Source: Chersky-840 sp963811775 (GTDB taxonomy: Bacteria; Actinomycetota; Acidimicrobiia; Acidimicrobiales; UBA8190). Taken from it: a stretch of 64,000 bases of DNA. The DNA is taken from positions 1 through 64,000 of the forward strand of contig CAWESO010000019.1 in assembly GCA_963811775.1 (NCBI GenBank), written 5' to 3'. Positions within the stretch are counted from its first letter, which is position 1. The number at the start of each line of letters is the position of its first letter. This document shows, piece after piece, positions 17,678-27,383 of this stretch. The position numbers and the translations under genes are program-made. The notes beneath the pieces are model-generated. The model had not been told where the DNA came from, searched no databases, and was given only the letters and a program-made list of their open reading frames with translations.

Positions 17678-19045
17678 ATGGAAGACGCGGTCGATCGCGC
17701 CACGACCGCAGGCGGGGGCCCTGCGTCCCCCGAGGACAGCGTCGGCCCCCCGGCGCTGCGTCCCGACGAAGGACCGGTGCGGCGCGCGTTGCTCCCTCTG
17801 ACCGCCGAGTTTCGGTCCGACGGGAGCCTGGCTGTGGGGGGTGTGAGCGTCCTCGAGCTGGCCGAGCGGTTCGGGACACCGCTTTTCGTCTACGACGAGG
17901 AGCACCTCCGGGCGCGCTGTCGCGAGGCGGTGGCCGCCTGGGGCGACGGCGTCGCCTATGCCACCAAGGCGTTCTTGTGCCAGGCCATGGCCAGGCTGGC
18001 CCACGGGGAAGGGATGTGGCTCGACGTCTCCACGGGAGGGGAACTGCACGTGGCGCTGTCCGCCGGCGTGCCCCCGGCGCGCCTGGTCCTCCACGGCAAC
18101 AACAAGTCGGAGCCCGAGTTGGTCCGCGCCCTCGAGGCGGGGGTGGGTCGGGTCGTCATCGACTCGTTCGACGAGATCGAGCGGCTCGAGCGCCTGACCT
18201 CGACGAGGCGGACGGCGCGGCAGGCCGTGATGATCCGGGTGACGCCCGGTGTCGAGGCGCATACGCACGACTTCGTCCGGACGGGGCAGGAGGACTCAAA
18301 ATTCGGCTTCGGGCTTGTGTCGGGTGCCGCCAGCGAGGCGTTGGCGCGGGTCCGGACCATGCCCGGCGTCGAACTGGTGGGACTCCACGCCCACATCGGA
18401 AGCCAGGTGTTCCGCGTCGACTCCTTCGCCCAAGAGGTGGAGGTGCTGGCCTCGTTCTTCACCCCGCTCGGGTTGCGCGAGCTCTGCGTGGGCGGGGGTC
18501 TCGGCGTGCCGTACGTGGCCCGCGAGAGTGCTCCCACCCTGGCGCAATGGGCGCAGACGGTGCACGACGCGTGCCTCACATCGGGAATCCCGCCCGACAC
18601 CGTGATCACCGCCGAGCCCGGACGCTCGATCGTCGCCGCGGCCGGGGTGACGCTGTACCGGGTGGGGACGATCAAGGACGTCCCGGGTGTTCGGACGTAT
18701 GTGGCCGTCGACGGCGGCATGAGCGACAACCCAAGACCCGTGCTCTATGGCAGTGGCTACGAGGCCTTCCTTCCGCGCGACGCCGGGGCCAGCCGCCCCC
18801 GGCCGGCGAGGATCGTCGGCAAGCACTGCGAATCCGGTGACGTCGTCGTGGCTGATGCCCGGTTGCCCGCCGACGTCGCCGTCGGCGACATCCTGGCCAC
18901 GCCGGTCACCGGCGCATACGGCTACGCCATGGCCTCGAACTACAACAAGGTGCCCCGGCCCGCGGTGGTGTTCGTCTCGAACGGCGATACCCGAGTGGTG
19001 GTGCGCCGCGAGACCGACGAGGACCTCACCCGCCTCGACGGGTGA
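17678..19045 (+). CDS. lysA: Diaminopimelate decarboxylase
   Basis: A 455-residue PLP enzyme of fold type III. It decarboxylates meso-diaminopimelate to L-lysine, the last step of lysine synthesis. The PLP lysine is K97 in VAYATKAFL. Also seen are GLHAHIGSQ, the glycine-rich VGGGLGVPY phosphate site, ITAEPGRSIV, the CESGD motif with catalytic Cys in GKHCESGDVV, and the C-terminal YGYAMASNYN. The first 45 residues are an unconserved extension. ATG 17678 is supported by the -10 box six bases upstream. Confidence 0.96.
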   Translation: MEDAVDRATTAGGGPASPEDSVGPPALRPDEGPVRRALLPLTAEFRSDGSLAVGGVSVLELAERFGTPLFVYDEEHLRARCREAVAAWGDGVAYATKAFLCQAMARLAHGEGMWLDVSTGGELHVALSAGVPPARLVLHGNNKSEPELVRALEAGVGRVVIDSFDEIERLERLTSTRRTARQAVMIRVTPGVEAHTHDFVRTGQEDSKFGFGLVSGAASEALARVRTMPGVELVGLHAHIGSQVFRVDSFAQEVEVLASFFTPLGLRELCVGGGLGVPYVARESAPTLAQWAQTVHDACLTSGIPPDTVITAEPGRSIVAAAGVTLYRVGTIKDVPGVRTYVAVDGGMSDNPRPVLYGSGYEAFLPRDAGASRPRPARIVGKHCESGDVVVADARLPADVAVGDILATPVTGAYGYAMASNYNKVPRPAVVFVSNGDTRVVVRRETDEDLTRLDG

Positions 19046-19150
19046 CGGCGGCGGAGCGTGCGGCCCCGCCGCGGGGTCGCCCCTGTTCGTCGGGTCCCCG
19101 ATCGCCCGACCCGGATCATCAGACGGACGAGGCGGATCGTCGGCGGGCGG

Positions 19151-19156
19151 TAGCGT
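19151..19156 (+). promoter_or_regulatory. -10 box of hom, leaderless geometry
   Basis: TAGCGT ends six bases before the hom ATG at 19163, with no ribosome-binding site between. Confidence 0.6.
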
Positions 19157-19162
19157 GAGCGA

Positions 19163-20547
19163 ATGGCGAGGACTGACGGCGGCCCGGTCGTGGCCCGACC
19201 CCGCGAGGGGCGGGACGCGGCCGCGGTCCGGGTAGCCGTCCTGGGTTGCGGGAATGTCGGCGGGGCCCTCGTCGCGCTCTTGCTCGAGGACGCCGATGCC
19301 ATCGCCGCTCGATCGGGCGTGCGCCTCGAGCTGGTAGGGGTCGCGGTGGGAGACCCGTCTCGACCGAGGCCTGAAGTCCCGCCCGAGCTCATCACGGGGG
19401 ACGCCAAGGCTCTGGTCGTCGATCCACGGGTGGACGTCGTGGTCGAGCTGATCGGTGGGGTGGAACCTGCTCGCGGGCTTATCGAAGCGGCACTGGCGGC
19501 GGGGAAGTCGGTGGTCACCGGCAACAAGGAGCTCCTGGCTGCACACGGGTCGGTGCTGGCGGAGGAAGCGGCCGCCGCTGGTCTGGACCTCCTCTACGAA
19601 GCGGCTGTGGCCGGGGCGATCCCGTTCATCCGCCCGTTGCGAGAGTCGCTCGCGGGCGAACGCATCCATCGGGTCATGGGCATCGTCAACGGCACCACGA
19701 ACTACATCCTGACGATGATGTCCGAGGATGGTGTCTCGTACGACGAAGCGCTGGCCGAGGCCCAGCGCTTGGGATATGCCGAGCGTGACCCGAGCGCGGA
19801 TGTGGACGGACACGATGCCGCGTCCAAGGCGGCCATCATCGCCGCCCTTGCCTTCCGCTGCGACGTGGTTGCCGACGACGTGCCTCGCGAAGGCATCTCC
19901 GCCGTAGACCCTGTCGATATCTCGTTCGCCGACCGTCTGGGCTACGTCGTGAAGCTGCTTGCCGTCATGGAGAGGACAGCAGCTGCCGAAGGGCTGCCCT
20001 CAGACGACGGGGTCGGCGGGGACGTGCCCGAGATCTCGGTTCGGGTGCATCCGGCCATGTTGCCCCGCACCCATCCTCTGGCGTCGGTGCGCGGTGCCTT
20101 CAATGCCGTGTTCATCGAGGGTGATGCCGCCGGCGAGCTCATGCTGTACGGCCAGGGCGCGGGGGGCGACCGACGGCGTCGGCCGTGCTCGGGGACCTCA
20201 TCGACGCCGCGGACCATGTACTGACCGGTGCCCCGGCCCGCTTCGTCGCGCGCGTGCGCCCGCATTTCCGTCCCACCGACGAACTGCGCTGTGCCTGGTA
20301 CCTGAACATCGACGTGGCCGACCGGCCCGGTGTCCTCGCCACCGTCGCCAAGCTGTTCGGTGACAACGGCGTGTCGATCAGGTCGATGGAACAAGTGGGA
20401 CTGGGCGACGAGGCACGCCTGATCTTCCTCACCCATGTGGCTCGCGAGGGCGACGTGCAGCGCACGCTCGCCGGCCTGCGGGGCCTCGACGTCGTGGACC
20501 ATGTCGGCGGGGTCTTGCGTGTCATGGGCGACGAGGAAGGGACGTAG
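19163..20547 (+). CDS. hom: Homoserine dehydrogenase, one frameshift (probable sequence error)
   Basis: Converts aspartate semialdehyde to homoserine for threonine and methionine synthesis. The first frame carries the NAD(P)-binding motif VLGCGNVGGALV, TGNKELLA, NGTTNYIL and the catalytic core DGHDAASKAAI. Near 20,170, just after LYGQGAGGD, the frame breaks; the expected PTASAVLGDLIDAADH continues in another frame through a C-terminal ACT domain (WYLNIDVADRPGVLATVAK) to TAG at 20547. Restoring one C in the GACC run joins both parts into a protein of normal length, about 460 residues. As hom should be needed for growth, a sequencing indel is likelier than a real mutation. thrC follows after six bases. 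Confidence 0.93.
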
Positions 20548-20553
20548 TCCACG

Positions 20554-21591
20554 ATGGGTTGGTCGGGAGTCATCGAGACGTACCGGGACCTGCTCCCGGT
20601 GACGAGCGCCACGCCGGTGGTGACCCTCCTCGAGGGTGGCACCCCGCTGCTCGAGGCTCCCCGCCTGTCTGCTCGCGTCGGCGCACGTGTGTTGTTGAAG
20701 CTCGAGGGACAGAATCCCACCGGCTCGTTCAAGGACCGCGGGATGACCCTTGCGATCTCGAAGGCTCTCGAGGACGGCGCCAAGGCCGTCGTCTGCGCGT
20801 CGACGGGGAACACCTCCGCCTCCGCCGCCGCCTATGCGGCGCGCGCCGGCATGACCTGTGCGGTGCTCATCCCCGAGGGTCACATCGCTCTCGGGAAGCT
20901 GGCCCAGGCCCTGGTGCACGGAGCCAAGGTGCTCCAGGTGCGCGGCAACTTCGACGAGGCCCTCACCATCGTCCGCCGGCTCGGCGAGAAGGCCCCTGTC
21001 ACCGTCGTGAACTCCGTGAACCCCTTTCGCATCCAAGGGCAGAAGACGGGGGCGTTCGAAATTGTCGACGAGTTGGGCGACGCCCCCGACGTCCACTGCA
21101 TCCCGGTCGGGAACGCCGGGAACATCACCGCCTACTGGCGCGGTTACCTCGAGTATCGCGAAGCGGGTCATGCGTCGAAGCTCCCGCGCATGTTCGGGTT
21201 CCAAGCCGCGGGGTCCGCTCCCATCGTGGAGGGGCATCCCATCGAACACCCCGACACCGTGGCCACCGCCATCCGGATCGGGAACCCGGCGTCGTGGTAC
21301 GGGGCGACGGCCGCAGCCAGTGAGTCCGGCGGGGCCATCGAGGCCGTGACCGACGAAGAGATCCTCAGCGCCTACCGCTTCTTGGCGTCGGAAGAATCGG
21401 TTTTCTGCGAGGCGGCGTCGGCGGCGTCGGTCGCCGGCCTGCTGAAGCTGGGCGCTCCGACGGGCTCGACCGTCGTGTGCGTCTTGACCGGCCACGGCCT
21501 CAAGGACCCCGACTTGGCGATCAGTCAGGTCTCGGTGCCGGCCACCGTCGAGGCTGACTACGCGGCCGTCCTCGAGGCCTTGGGTCTGTAG
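20554..21591 (+). CDS. thrC: Threonine synthase
   Basis: A 345-residue PLP enzyme of fold type II that converts O-phosphohomoserine to threonine. The PLP lysine is K60 in NPTGSFKDRGM. STGNTSASAAAYAARAG and the phosphate-binding VGNAGNITAYW follow. Its length and lack of an extra N-terminal domain match the short actinobacterial form (M. tuberculosis Rv1295). It is six bases behind hom and probably co-transcribed. In M. tuberculosis thrB comes next; here no homoserine kinase gene follows. Confidence 0.96.
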   Translation: MGWSGVIETYRDLLPVTSATPVVTLLEGGTPLLEAPRLSARVGARVLLKLEGQNPTGSFKDRGMTLAISKALEDGAKAVVCASTGNTSASAAAYAARAGMTCAVLIPEGHIALGKLAQALVHGAKVLQVRGNFDEALTIVRRLGEKAPVTVVNSVNPFRIQGQKTGAFEIVDELGDAPDVHCIPVGNAGNITAYWRGYLEYREAGHASKLPRMFGFQAAGSAPIVEGHPIEHPDTVATAIRIGNPASWYGATAAASESGGAIEAVTDEEILSAYRFLASEESVFCEAASAASVAGLLKLGAPTGSTVVCVLTGHGLKDPDLAISQVSVPATVEADYAAVLEALGL

Positions 21592-21954
21592 CCCTAGGTC
21601 GGTTGTCCGAGGTCGCACGTCCGGGCTCGCACGTCCGCACGCGTGGGGTCGGGGTCGGCCGGGGTGGCGTGGCGTCGGAGACCGCCGGGAACAATTCGAC
21701 CCGGCGAGGGGTTGTTGCCTTCGAGCCCCGGTGTCCGGTACGATAGGTGCACCGCCGCTCCCCAGTATCCTCTGGGCGTCGCGGGCGACAGGCTTCGAAA
21801 GCCGGAGTCGCCTAGGCGGGTGCTCCGACGATGTCTTGTTGGAGAGGCGGGGGCTTGACGTGAAATCGCGCCGAGCGCCTTTATCCTCTGTTCCGTGTCC
21901 CTTGGCGTCCGGGCTCACCAGCCGAAGCGGGGACGCAACCTAGCGAGGTGACTG
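21592..21954 (+). other. 363-base gap between thrC and rho; presumed rho leader
   Basis: No gene is seen. Two weak promoter-like pairs are present: TTGCCT (21715-21720) with TACGAT (21739-21744), 18 bases apart, and TTGACG (21855-21860) with TTTATC (21880-21885), 19 bases apart. A GCGAGGTG before the rho ATG may be its ribosome site. In mycobacteria thrB occupies this place. Long leaders before rho are common, since Rho often controls its own synthesis. Confidence 0.4.
21715..21744 (+). promoter_or_regulatory. Possible rho promoter
   Basis: TTGCCT and TACGAT are spaced 18 bases apart. This would give a leader of roughly 200 bases. Support is by pattern only; the TTGACG/TTTATC pair 130 bases downstream is an alternative. 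Confidence 0.3.
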
Positions 21955-23754
21955 ATGACTGCAGAGCAACAGCTCGAGCGGTCCGTACTCGAACGAAAAG
22001 AACGCGAAGAGCTTCGGGCGATCGCCCAGGCGATGTCGCTCGACACCAATTCGCGTAGCAAGAAGGCCGACATCATCGACCAGATCCTGCGCGCCGCCGG
22101 GGTCGAAGTGACCGAGGCCAGCGCCAACGGCGGCTCTGCCGCGCCCACGAGGGCCCGTGGCAGCAGCCGTTCCGCCACTCCTGACGGCGAGGCCGACGTC
22201 GTCGAGCTCGATGGGGACGCCACCAACGGCTCCGGACGCGCCAGCACCAACGGCAACTCGACATCCGTCACGTCCGGATCGTTCTCCCCGACGTCCTCAG
22301 GTGGATCCCAGGTTGACACCAAGTCACCGTCAGGCGACGCCGGTGAATCTGGCGAGACCGAGGGGCACGCCGCAGACGGACAACCTTCGACCGAACGCGA
22401 CGACGCCGGCTCGTCTGCGGACCGGGCGCCCGCGGGACCCCGTCCCGCCGGGGGCTCGAGCCAGAACCAGAACCGCCAGCACATGCAGCAAGGTGGGGGC
22501 AGCGCCAACGAACCGGGCAACCGCCGGGGTCGTCGCCGTCGGGGCCGCGAGCGGACGCCGGGCACCGGTGGTGGCGAGCGCGAGCTCCAGGGCGGTGGGC
22601 AGGAAGCCCAGTACTCCGGTGAGTTGATCCCCGTGAGCGGTCTGCTCGACCTGCGCGACGAGGGGTACGGATTCCTCCGGGCCGAGGGGTATCTTCCGAG
22701 CTCCAAGGACGTCTACATCTCGATCAGCCAGGCGCGGCGATTCGCCATGCGTCGTGGTGACTTCGTCGAGGGCGCGTGCCGCCCAGCTGCGTCGAACGAG
22801 AAGTTCCCCGCGCTCATCCGCATCGACTCCGTGAGCGGTCTCGCGCCTGAGGAGGCCCGGAACCGTCCCCGGTTCGAGGACCTGACGCCGCTCTTCCCCG
22901 ACGAGAGGCTCCGGCTGGAGACGACGGGGTCGGCGGAATTGACCACGAGGATCATCGACCTGCTCTCGCCCATCGGCAAGGGCCAACGCGGGATGATCGT
23001 CTCGCCCCCCAAGGCCGGGAAGACGACGATCCTCAAGCAGATCGCCCACTCGATCGAGGCCAACAACCCCGAAGTCCACCTGATCGTCCTTCTCGTCGAC
23101 GAACGACCGGAAGAGGTCACGGACATGCGCCGCTCGGTCAAGGGCGAAGTGGTGGCATCCACCTTCGACCGCCCGTCAGACGAGCACACCGCCATCGCCG
23201 AGCTCACGATCGATCGGGCCAAGAGGCTCGTCGAGCTGGGCCGGGATGTCGTGATCGTGCTCGACGGCATCACCCGGCTCGCCCGGGCGTACAACCTGGC
23301 CCAGCCGGCCAGCGGCCGGATCATGTCCGGTGGTGTCGACTCGGGCGCCCTCTACCCGCCGAAGCGATTCTTCGGTGCCGCTCGGAACATCGAGGAGGGT
23401 GGGTCGCTCACCATTCTCGCCACCGCGCTGGTGGAGACGGGCTCGAAGATGGACGAGGTGATCTTCGAGGAGTTCAAGGGCACGGGCAACATGGAGCTCC
23501 GCCTCGACCGCCGCTTGGCCGAGCGGCGCCTGTACCCGTCGATCGACGTCAACGCCAGCTCCACCCGGCACGAGGAGCTCCTCTTCGACCGGGGCCAGCT
23601 CCAGCAGGTCTGGAAGCTGCGCCGTGTGCTCAACGCGCTGGCTGCCGACGGGAGCGCCGCCGCCGGGCTCGAGCTGCTCATGGACAAGATCCGCAGCACC
23701 AAGAGCAACGACGAGTTCCTGGCCGAGATCGCCAAGGGCCCAACGCCTGCGTGA
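21955..23754 (+). CDS. rho: Transcription termination factor Rho
   Basis: A 599-residue hexameric RNA-dependent ATPase that ends transcription at Rho-dependent sites. An N-terminal Rho_N helix domain (LRAIAQAMSLDTNSRSKKAD) is followed by a disordered insertion of about 160 residues (65-225) rich in Ser, Gly, Asn and Gln and ending in Arg-rich blocks (RRGRRRRGRER). Then come the OB-fold RNA-binding domain (LLDLRDEGYGFLRAEGY), Walker A SPPKAGKTTILKQ with Lys356, Walker B DVVIVLDGITRLARAY, and the R/Q-loop region. Large insertions of this kind are typical of actinobacterial Rho, which is longer than the 419-residue E. coli protein. Confidence 0.97.
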   Translation: MTAEQQLERSVLERKEREELRAIAQAMSLDTNSRSKKADIIDQILRAAGVEVTEASANGGSAAPTRARGSSRSATPDGEADVVELDGDATNGSGRASTNGNSTSVTSGSFSPTSSGGSQVDTKSPSGDAGESGETEGHAADGQPSTERDDAGSSADRAPAGPRPAGGSSQNQNRQHMQQGGGSANEPGNRRGRRRRGRERTPGTGGGERELQGGGQEAQYSGELIPVSGLLDLRDEGYGFLRAEGYLPSSKDVYISISQARRFAMRRGDFVEGACRPAASNEKFPALIRIDSVSGLAPEEARNRPRFEDLTPLFPDERLRLETTGSAELTTRIIDLLSPIGKGQRGMIVSPPKAGKTTILKQIAHSIEANNPEVHLIVLLVDERPEEVTDMRRSVKGEVVASTFDRPSDEHTAIAELTIDRAKRLVELGRDVVIVLDGITRLARAYNLAQPASGRIMSGGVDSGALYPPKRFFGAARNIEEGGSLTILATALVETGSKMDEVIFEEFKGTGNMELRLDRRLAERRLYPSIDVNASSTRHEELLFDRGQLQQVWKLRRVLNALAADGSAAAGLELLMDKIRSTKSNDEFLAEIAKGPTPA

Positions 23755-23815
23755 GTGCCGCTCGATGTCGGGCCGGCGGGAGAGGACGCCCGGCTCGATC
23801 CGGCGGCGATTCCCG

Positions 23816-23821
23816 TAGACT
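23816..23821 (+). promoter_or_regulatory. -10 box of rpmE
   Basis: TAGACT lies nine bases before the rpmE ATG, with GGAGG in between. Transcription would start two or three bases before the ATG, so the GGAGG may lie upstream of the mRNA and not be used. Confidence 0.45.
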
Positions 23822-23830
23822 GGAGGAATC

Positions 23831-24055
23831 ATGAAGGCAGACATCCACCCCTCGTACGTGGACGCCACCGTGCGCTGCTCCTGCGGCAACACGTTCGCGA
23901 CCCGTTCCACCAAGGCCGAGCTCAACGCCGAGCTGTGCAACGAGTGCCACCCCTTCTTCACCGGAAAGCAGAAGCTGGTCGACTCCGGTGGTCGGGTCGA
24001 GCGCTTCCAGCGCCGCTACGGGCCGCGTGGCTCGGCGCGCTCCAAGCGCGCCTGA
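23831..24055 (+). CDS. rpmE: Ribosomal protein L31 (zinc-binding form)
   Basis: A 74-residue large-subunit protein that bridges the subunits. Cys16, Cys18, Cys36 and Cys39 (RCSCGNTF and ELCNECHPFFTGKQK) form the zinc site of the C+ type, used when zinc is plentiful. The C-terminus is basic (RYGPRGSARSKRA). It lies between rho and prfA, as in other actinobacteria. Confidence 0.96.
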   Translation: MKADIHPSYVDATVRCSCGNTFATRSTKAELNAELCNECHPFFTGKQKLVDSGGRVERFQRRYGPRGSARSKRA

Positions 24056-24070
24056 CCCCGGAGCACTTCC

Positions 24071-24126
24071 GGTCCCGTCCGACTGAACCCGTCCCCTCCG
24101 CCCCCACGGCGGTGGGGTTCGGGACC
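24071..24126 (+). terminator. Inverted repeat between rpmE and prfA
   Basis: GGTCCC (24071-24076) and GAACCC (24085-24090) are together complementary to GGGTTCGGGACC (24115-24126). A nested alternative stem CCCCAC/GTGGGG (24102-24107 with 24112-24117) has a four-base loop. No T-run follows. It could end rpmE transcripts or insulate the prfA promoter, whose -10 box begins six bases later. Confidence 0.35.
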
Positions 24127-24131
24127 GTCGC

Positions 24132-24137
24132 TACCCT
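24132..24137 (+). promoter_or_regulatory. -10 box of prfA, leaderless geometry
   Basis: TACCCT ends six bases before the prfA ATG. It is the same hexamer and spacing as at lysA. Confidence 0.65.
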
Positions 24138-24143
24138 TCTCCC

Positions 24144-25219
<1,076 letters not shown>

Positions 25220-25223
<4 letters not shown>

Positions 25224-26167
25224 CGGAGATCGGTGCGGCGTTGGCGCCCTCGAGCGTGCGAGCCCTTCTGGCCTCTGCTTCGGCTGCCCTCGGGTCCCGG
25301 CTCGAGTCGCGATGGATCGTGGGCGCGGCTGCGGGCTTGAGCACGAGCGACCTGGTGGCAGACCCCGACATGGTCCTGGCCCCGGAGGTGTCCGACGCGG
25401 TTCGGGCCATGGTCGACCGACGTGTGGCCGGTGAGCCCCTCCAGCACGTGCTCGGTTCGTGGGCGTTCCGGACGCTCGAGGTCCGCGTCGACCGGCGGGT
25501 CCTCATCCCCCGACCGGAGACCGAACAGGTTGTCTCCGTGGCCCTCGACGAGCTACGGGCCCAGGAGCGACGGGCCGAGAAGCGACGGGCCGAGGCCGAC
25601 CGTGGACTCGGTGCATCTCGATTGGTGGCCGTCGACCTGGGGACGGGATCGGGCGTCATCGCCCTGTCGTTGGCGTGTGAATTCGCGTCGCCCGCCCCCT
25701 TCGAGGTGTGGGCGACGGACCTCTCCGCTGACGCGCTCGACGTGTGCCGACAGAACCTCGACGCGTTGGCGCGGCGCAGTCCGGCGTCGGCGGCGGCCGT
25801 GCGCCTGGCGGAGGGCTCGTGGTTCGGCGCCCTTCCCGGTGCTCTCGCCGGGCACATCAACCTCGTGGTAGCCAACCCTCCGTACGTCTCGCGCCGGGAC
25901 TGGGAAGGGCTCGACCCCGTGGTGCGCGATCACGAGCCCCGTGCCGCTCTGGTTCCGGGGCCCGACGGCTTCGAGGCCATCGAGGTCATCCTGGCCGAGG
26001 CGCCCCGATGGCTCGCCCCCGGGGGGAGCCTCGTCGTCGAGATGGCGCCATCGCAGGCCGCGACGGCGCTCGACCGGGCCACCACCCTCGGGTACGTGGA
26101 CGGCGGGGTGCGGGTCGACCTCGCCGGGCGCCAGCGCGTGCTCGTCGCCCGGTCGCCGGGCTGGTGA
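25220..26167 (+). CDS. prmC: Release factor glutamine methyltransferase
   Basis: A 315-residue SAM-dependent enzyme that methylates the glutamine of the GGQ motif in release factors. Evidence is the N-terminal PrmC helix domain (VAGEPLQHVLGSWAFRTLEV), the SAM motif VDLGTGSGVIALSLA, and the N219-P-P-Y222 catalytic motif in VVANPPYVSRRDW. A short charged insertion, ERRAEKRRAEADRG, lies before the SAM motif. ATG overlaps the prfA stop and the stop overlaps the tsaC start, so the three genes form a tight operon. Confidence 0.95.
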
Positions 26168-26763
26168 TCGACCGTCGGCTCGCCGACGCCGTGGTCGCGT
26201 TGCGGGCCGGGGGCGTGGTCGCCGTTCCCACCGACACCGTGTACGGCCTGGCCGTCGATCCGACGCGTCGCGGTGCGATCGAGGCCCTGTTCGCGCTGAA
26301 AGCCCGACCTGAGACGCTGGACCTCCCCGTGCTGGTCGGTTCGTTCGAGCAAGCGGATGCGCTCGCCGGGCCACGGGGACTGTCGATCGTCGCCCGGCGG
26401 CTGGTGGATGTGTTCTGGCCGGGGGCTCTGACCGTGGTCGTTCCTCGCCGCCCCGGGCTCGACTGGGCCCTCGGTGCCCATGCCGACACCATCGGGCTGC
26501 GTCTCCCCGACCACGCCGTGGCGCGCGCCCTGTGTGACGAGGTGGGCGCGTTGGCGACGACGAGCGCGAACATCCACGGCGACGCGCCGTGCGTCGACGC
26601 CGCGGCCGTCACCGCGGCATTCGGGTCGACGGTGACCGTGGTCGACGACGGCCGCTGTCTGGGCGCCGTGTCGACGGTGGTGGCCGTGCTCGACGACGAG
26701 GTGCGGTGCCTGCGGGAAGGTGCCGTGGCGTGGGCGGACGTGGCGTCGGTCGCCGGGGTGTGA
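26164..26763 (+). CDS. tsaC: Threonylcarbamoyl-AMP synthase (Sua5/YwlC/TsaC)
   Basis: A 199-residue protein that makes threonylcarbamoyl-AMP for the t6A modification of tRNAs. Motifs are VPTDTVYGLAVD near residue 21-32, the KARPETLDLPVLV region (the usual KxR phosphate site), WPGALTVVV, and TTSANIHGD. It matches the short TsaC form without the C-terminal Sua5 domain. The GTG start overlaps the prmC stop (GTGA). Same position as in M. tuberculosis (Rv1301). Confidence 0.93.
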   Translation: MIDRRLADAVVALRAGGVVAVPTDTVYGLAVDPTRRGAIEALFALKARPETLDLPVLVGSFEQADALAGPRGLSIVARRLVDVFWPGALTVVVPRRPGLDWALGAHADTIGLRLPDHAVARALCDEVGALATTSANIHGDAPCVDAAAVTAAFGSTVTVVDDGRCLGAVSTVVAVLDDEVRCLREGAVAWADVASVAGV

Positions 26764-26774
26764 GGCATCGTCTC

Positions 26775-26814
26775 GGTCATGGTCATGGTCATGGTCATGG
26801 TCATGGTCATGGTC
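26775..26814 (+). repeat. Hexanucleotide tandem repeat (GGTCAT), 6.7 copies
   Basis: Six perfect GGTCAT units plus GGTC lie in the gap between tsaC and the epoxide-hydrolase-like gene. Read in frame with that gene it gives a Met-Val string, but a later ATG with a ribosome site is the better start, so the repeat is probably non-coding. Copy number is likely to vary between strains. Confidence 0.9.
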
Positions 26815-26877
26815 GATTGTGGGAGGATCACGCGGGGTGACGTCCCGGGCGGATCACGTGGAACGAAAGGACACCAG

Positions 26878-27288
26878 ATGCCAGTGGACCACGACGCCAC
26901 AGTCCGAGCCTTCTTCGGCGCATGGGTCGAGCGCGATCCCGACAAGCTCACGAGCTTCTTCGCCCCGGATGGCACCTGGAGCGAGGCCAACCGCGACGCG
27001 GCCAAGGGACCGGCTGAGATCCACCCCGTCTTCGAGCTGCAAACGGGGTTCGCGTCTGACTTCTCCTTCGAGTTCAAGAGGCTCGAGGTGGTGGGAGACA
27101 CGGTGTTCACCGAACGAGTCGATCGGTTCGTGATCAACGAGAACCCCATGGCGGTTCCCGTGGCCGGGATCTTCGAATTCAACGAAGAAGGCCTGATCAG
27201 CTCCTGGCGCGACTACTACGACTGGTCCCTCCTCGAGGCGCAGCTGCTAGCGGCGGGCGTCGACCTCAGCGGCATCGAGGACATCTAG
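26878..27288 (+). CDS. Limonene-1,2-epoxide hydrolase/SnoaL-like protein
   Basis: A 136-residue protein of the NTF2-like alpha+beta barrel fold. VRAFFGAWVERDPDKLTSFF opens the fold. GRS-like turns are replaced by AAKGPAEIHPVF. The C-terminal SSWRDYYDWSLLEAQLLAAG resembles the end of limonene-epoxide hydrolases, with the WRDYxD Arg and Asp that take part in catalysis there. The substrate is unknown; hydrolysis of an epoxide is an inference. ATG 26878 is chosen for the AAAGG nine bases upstream. This gene interrupts the tsaC-wecA order seen in mycobacteria. Confidence 0.75.
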   Translation: MPVDHDATVRAFFGAWVERDPDKLTSFFAPDGTWSEANRDAAKGPAEIHPVFELQTGFASDFSFEFKRLEVVGDTVFTERVDRFVINENPMAVPVAGIFEFNEEGLISSWRDYYDWSLLEAQLLAAGVDLSGIEDI

Positions 27289-27383
27289 CGCGCCGAGGGG
27301 CGGCGCTCCGCTGACCTCCAATCAGCCGAACAGACGGGATTCAACCGCCGAGCCCGGCCGGGATGGCCTCCTCACGCACGCGG

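Noticed and set aside
19942..21918. Very long minus-strand open frame over hom and thrC
   Set aside because: The sequence is low in complexity and domain-free; it arises from GC-rich third codon positions of the genes on the other strand.
26779..26877. N-terminal Met-Val repeat extension of the epoxide-hydrolase-like protein
   Set aside because: The ATG at 26878 has a ribosome site and begins the conserved domain; the repeat-encoded stretch looks non-coding.
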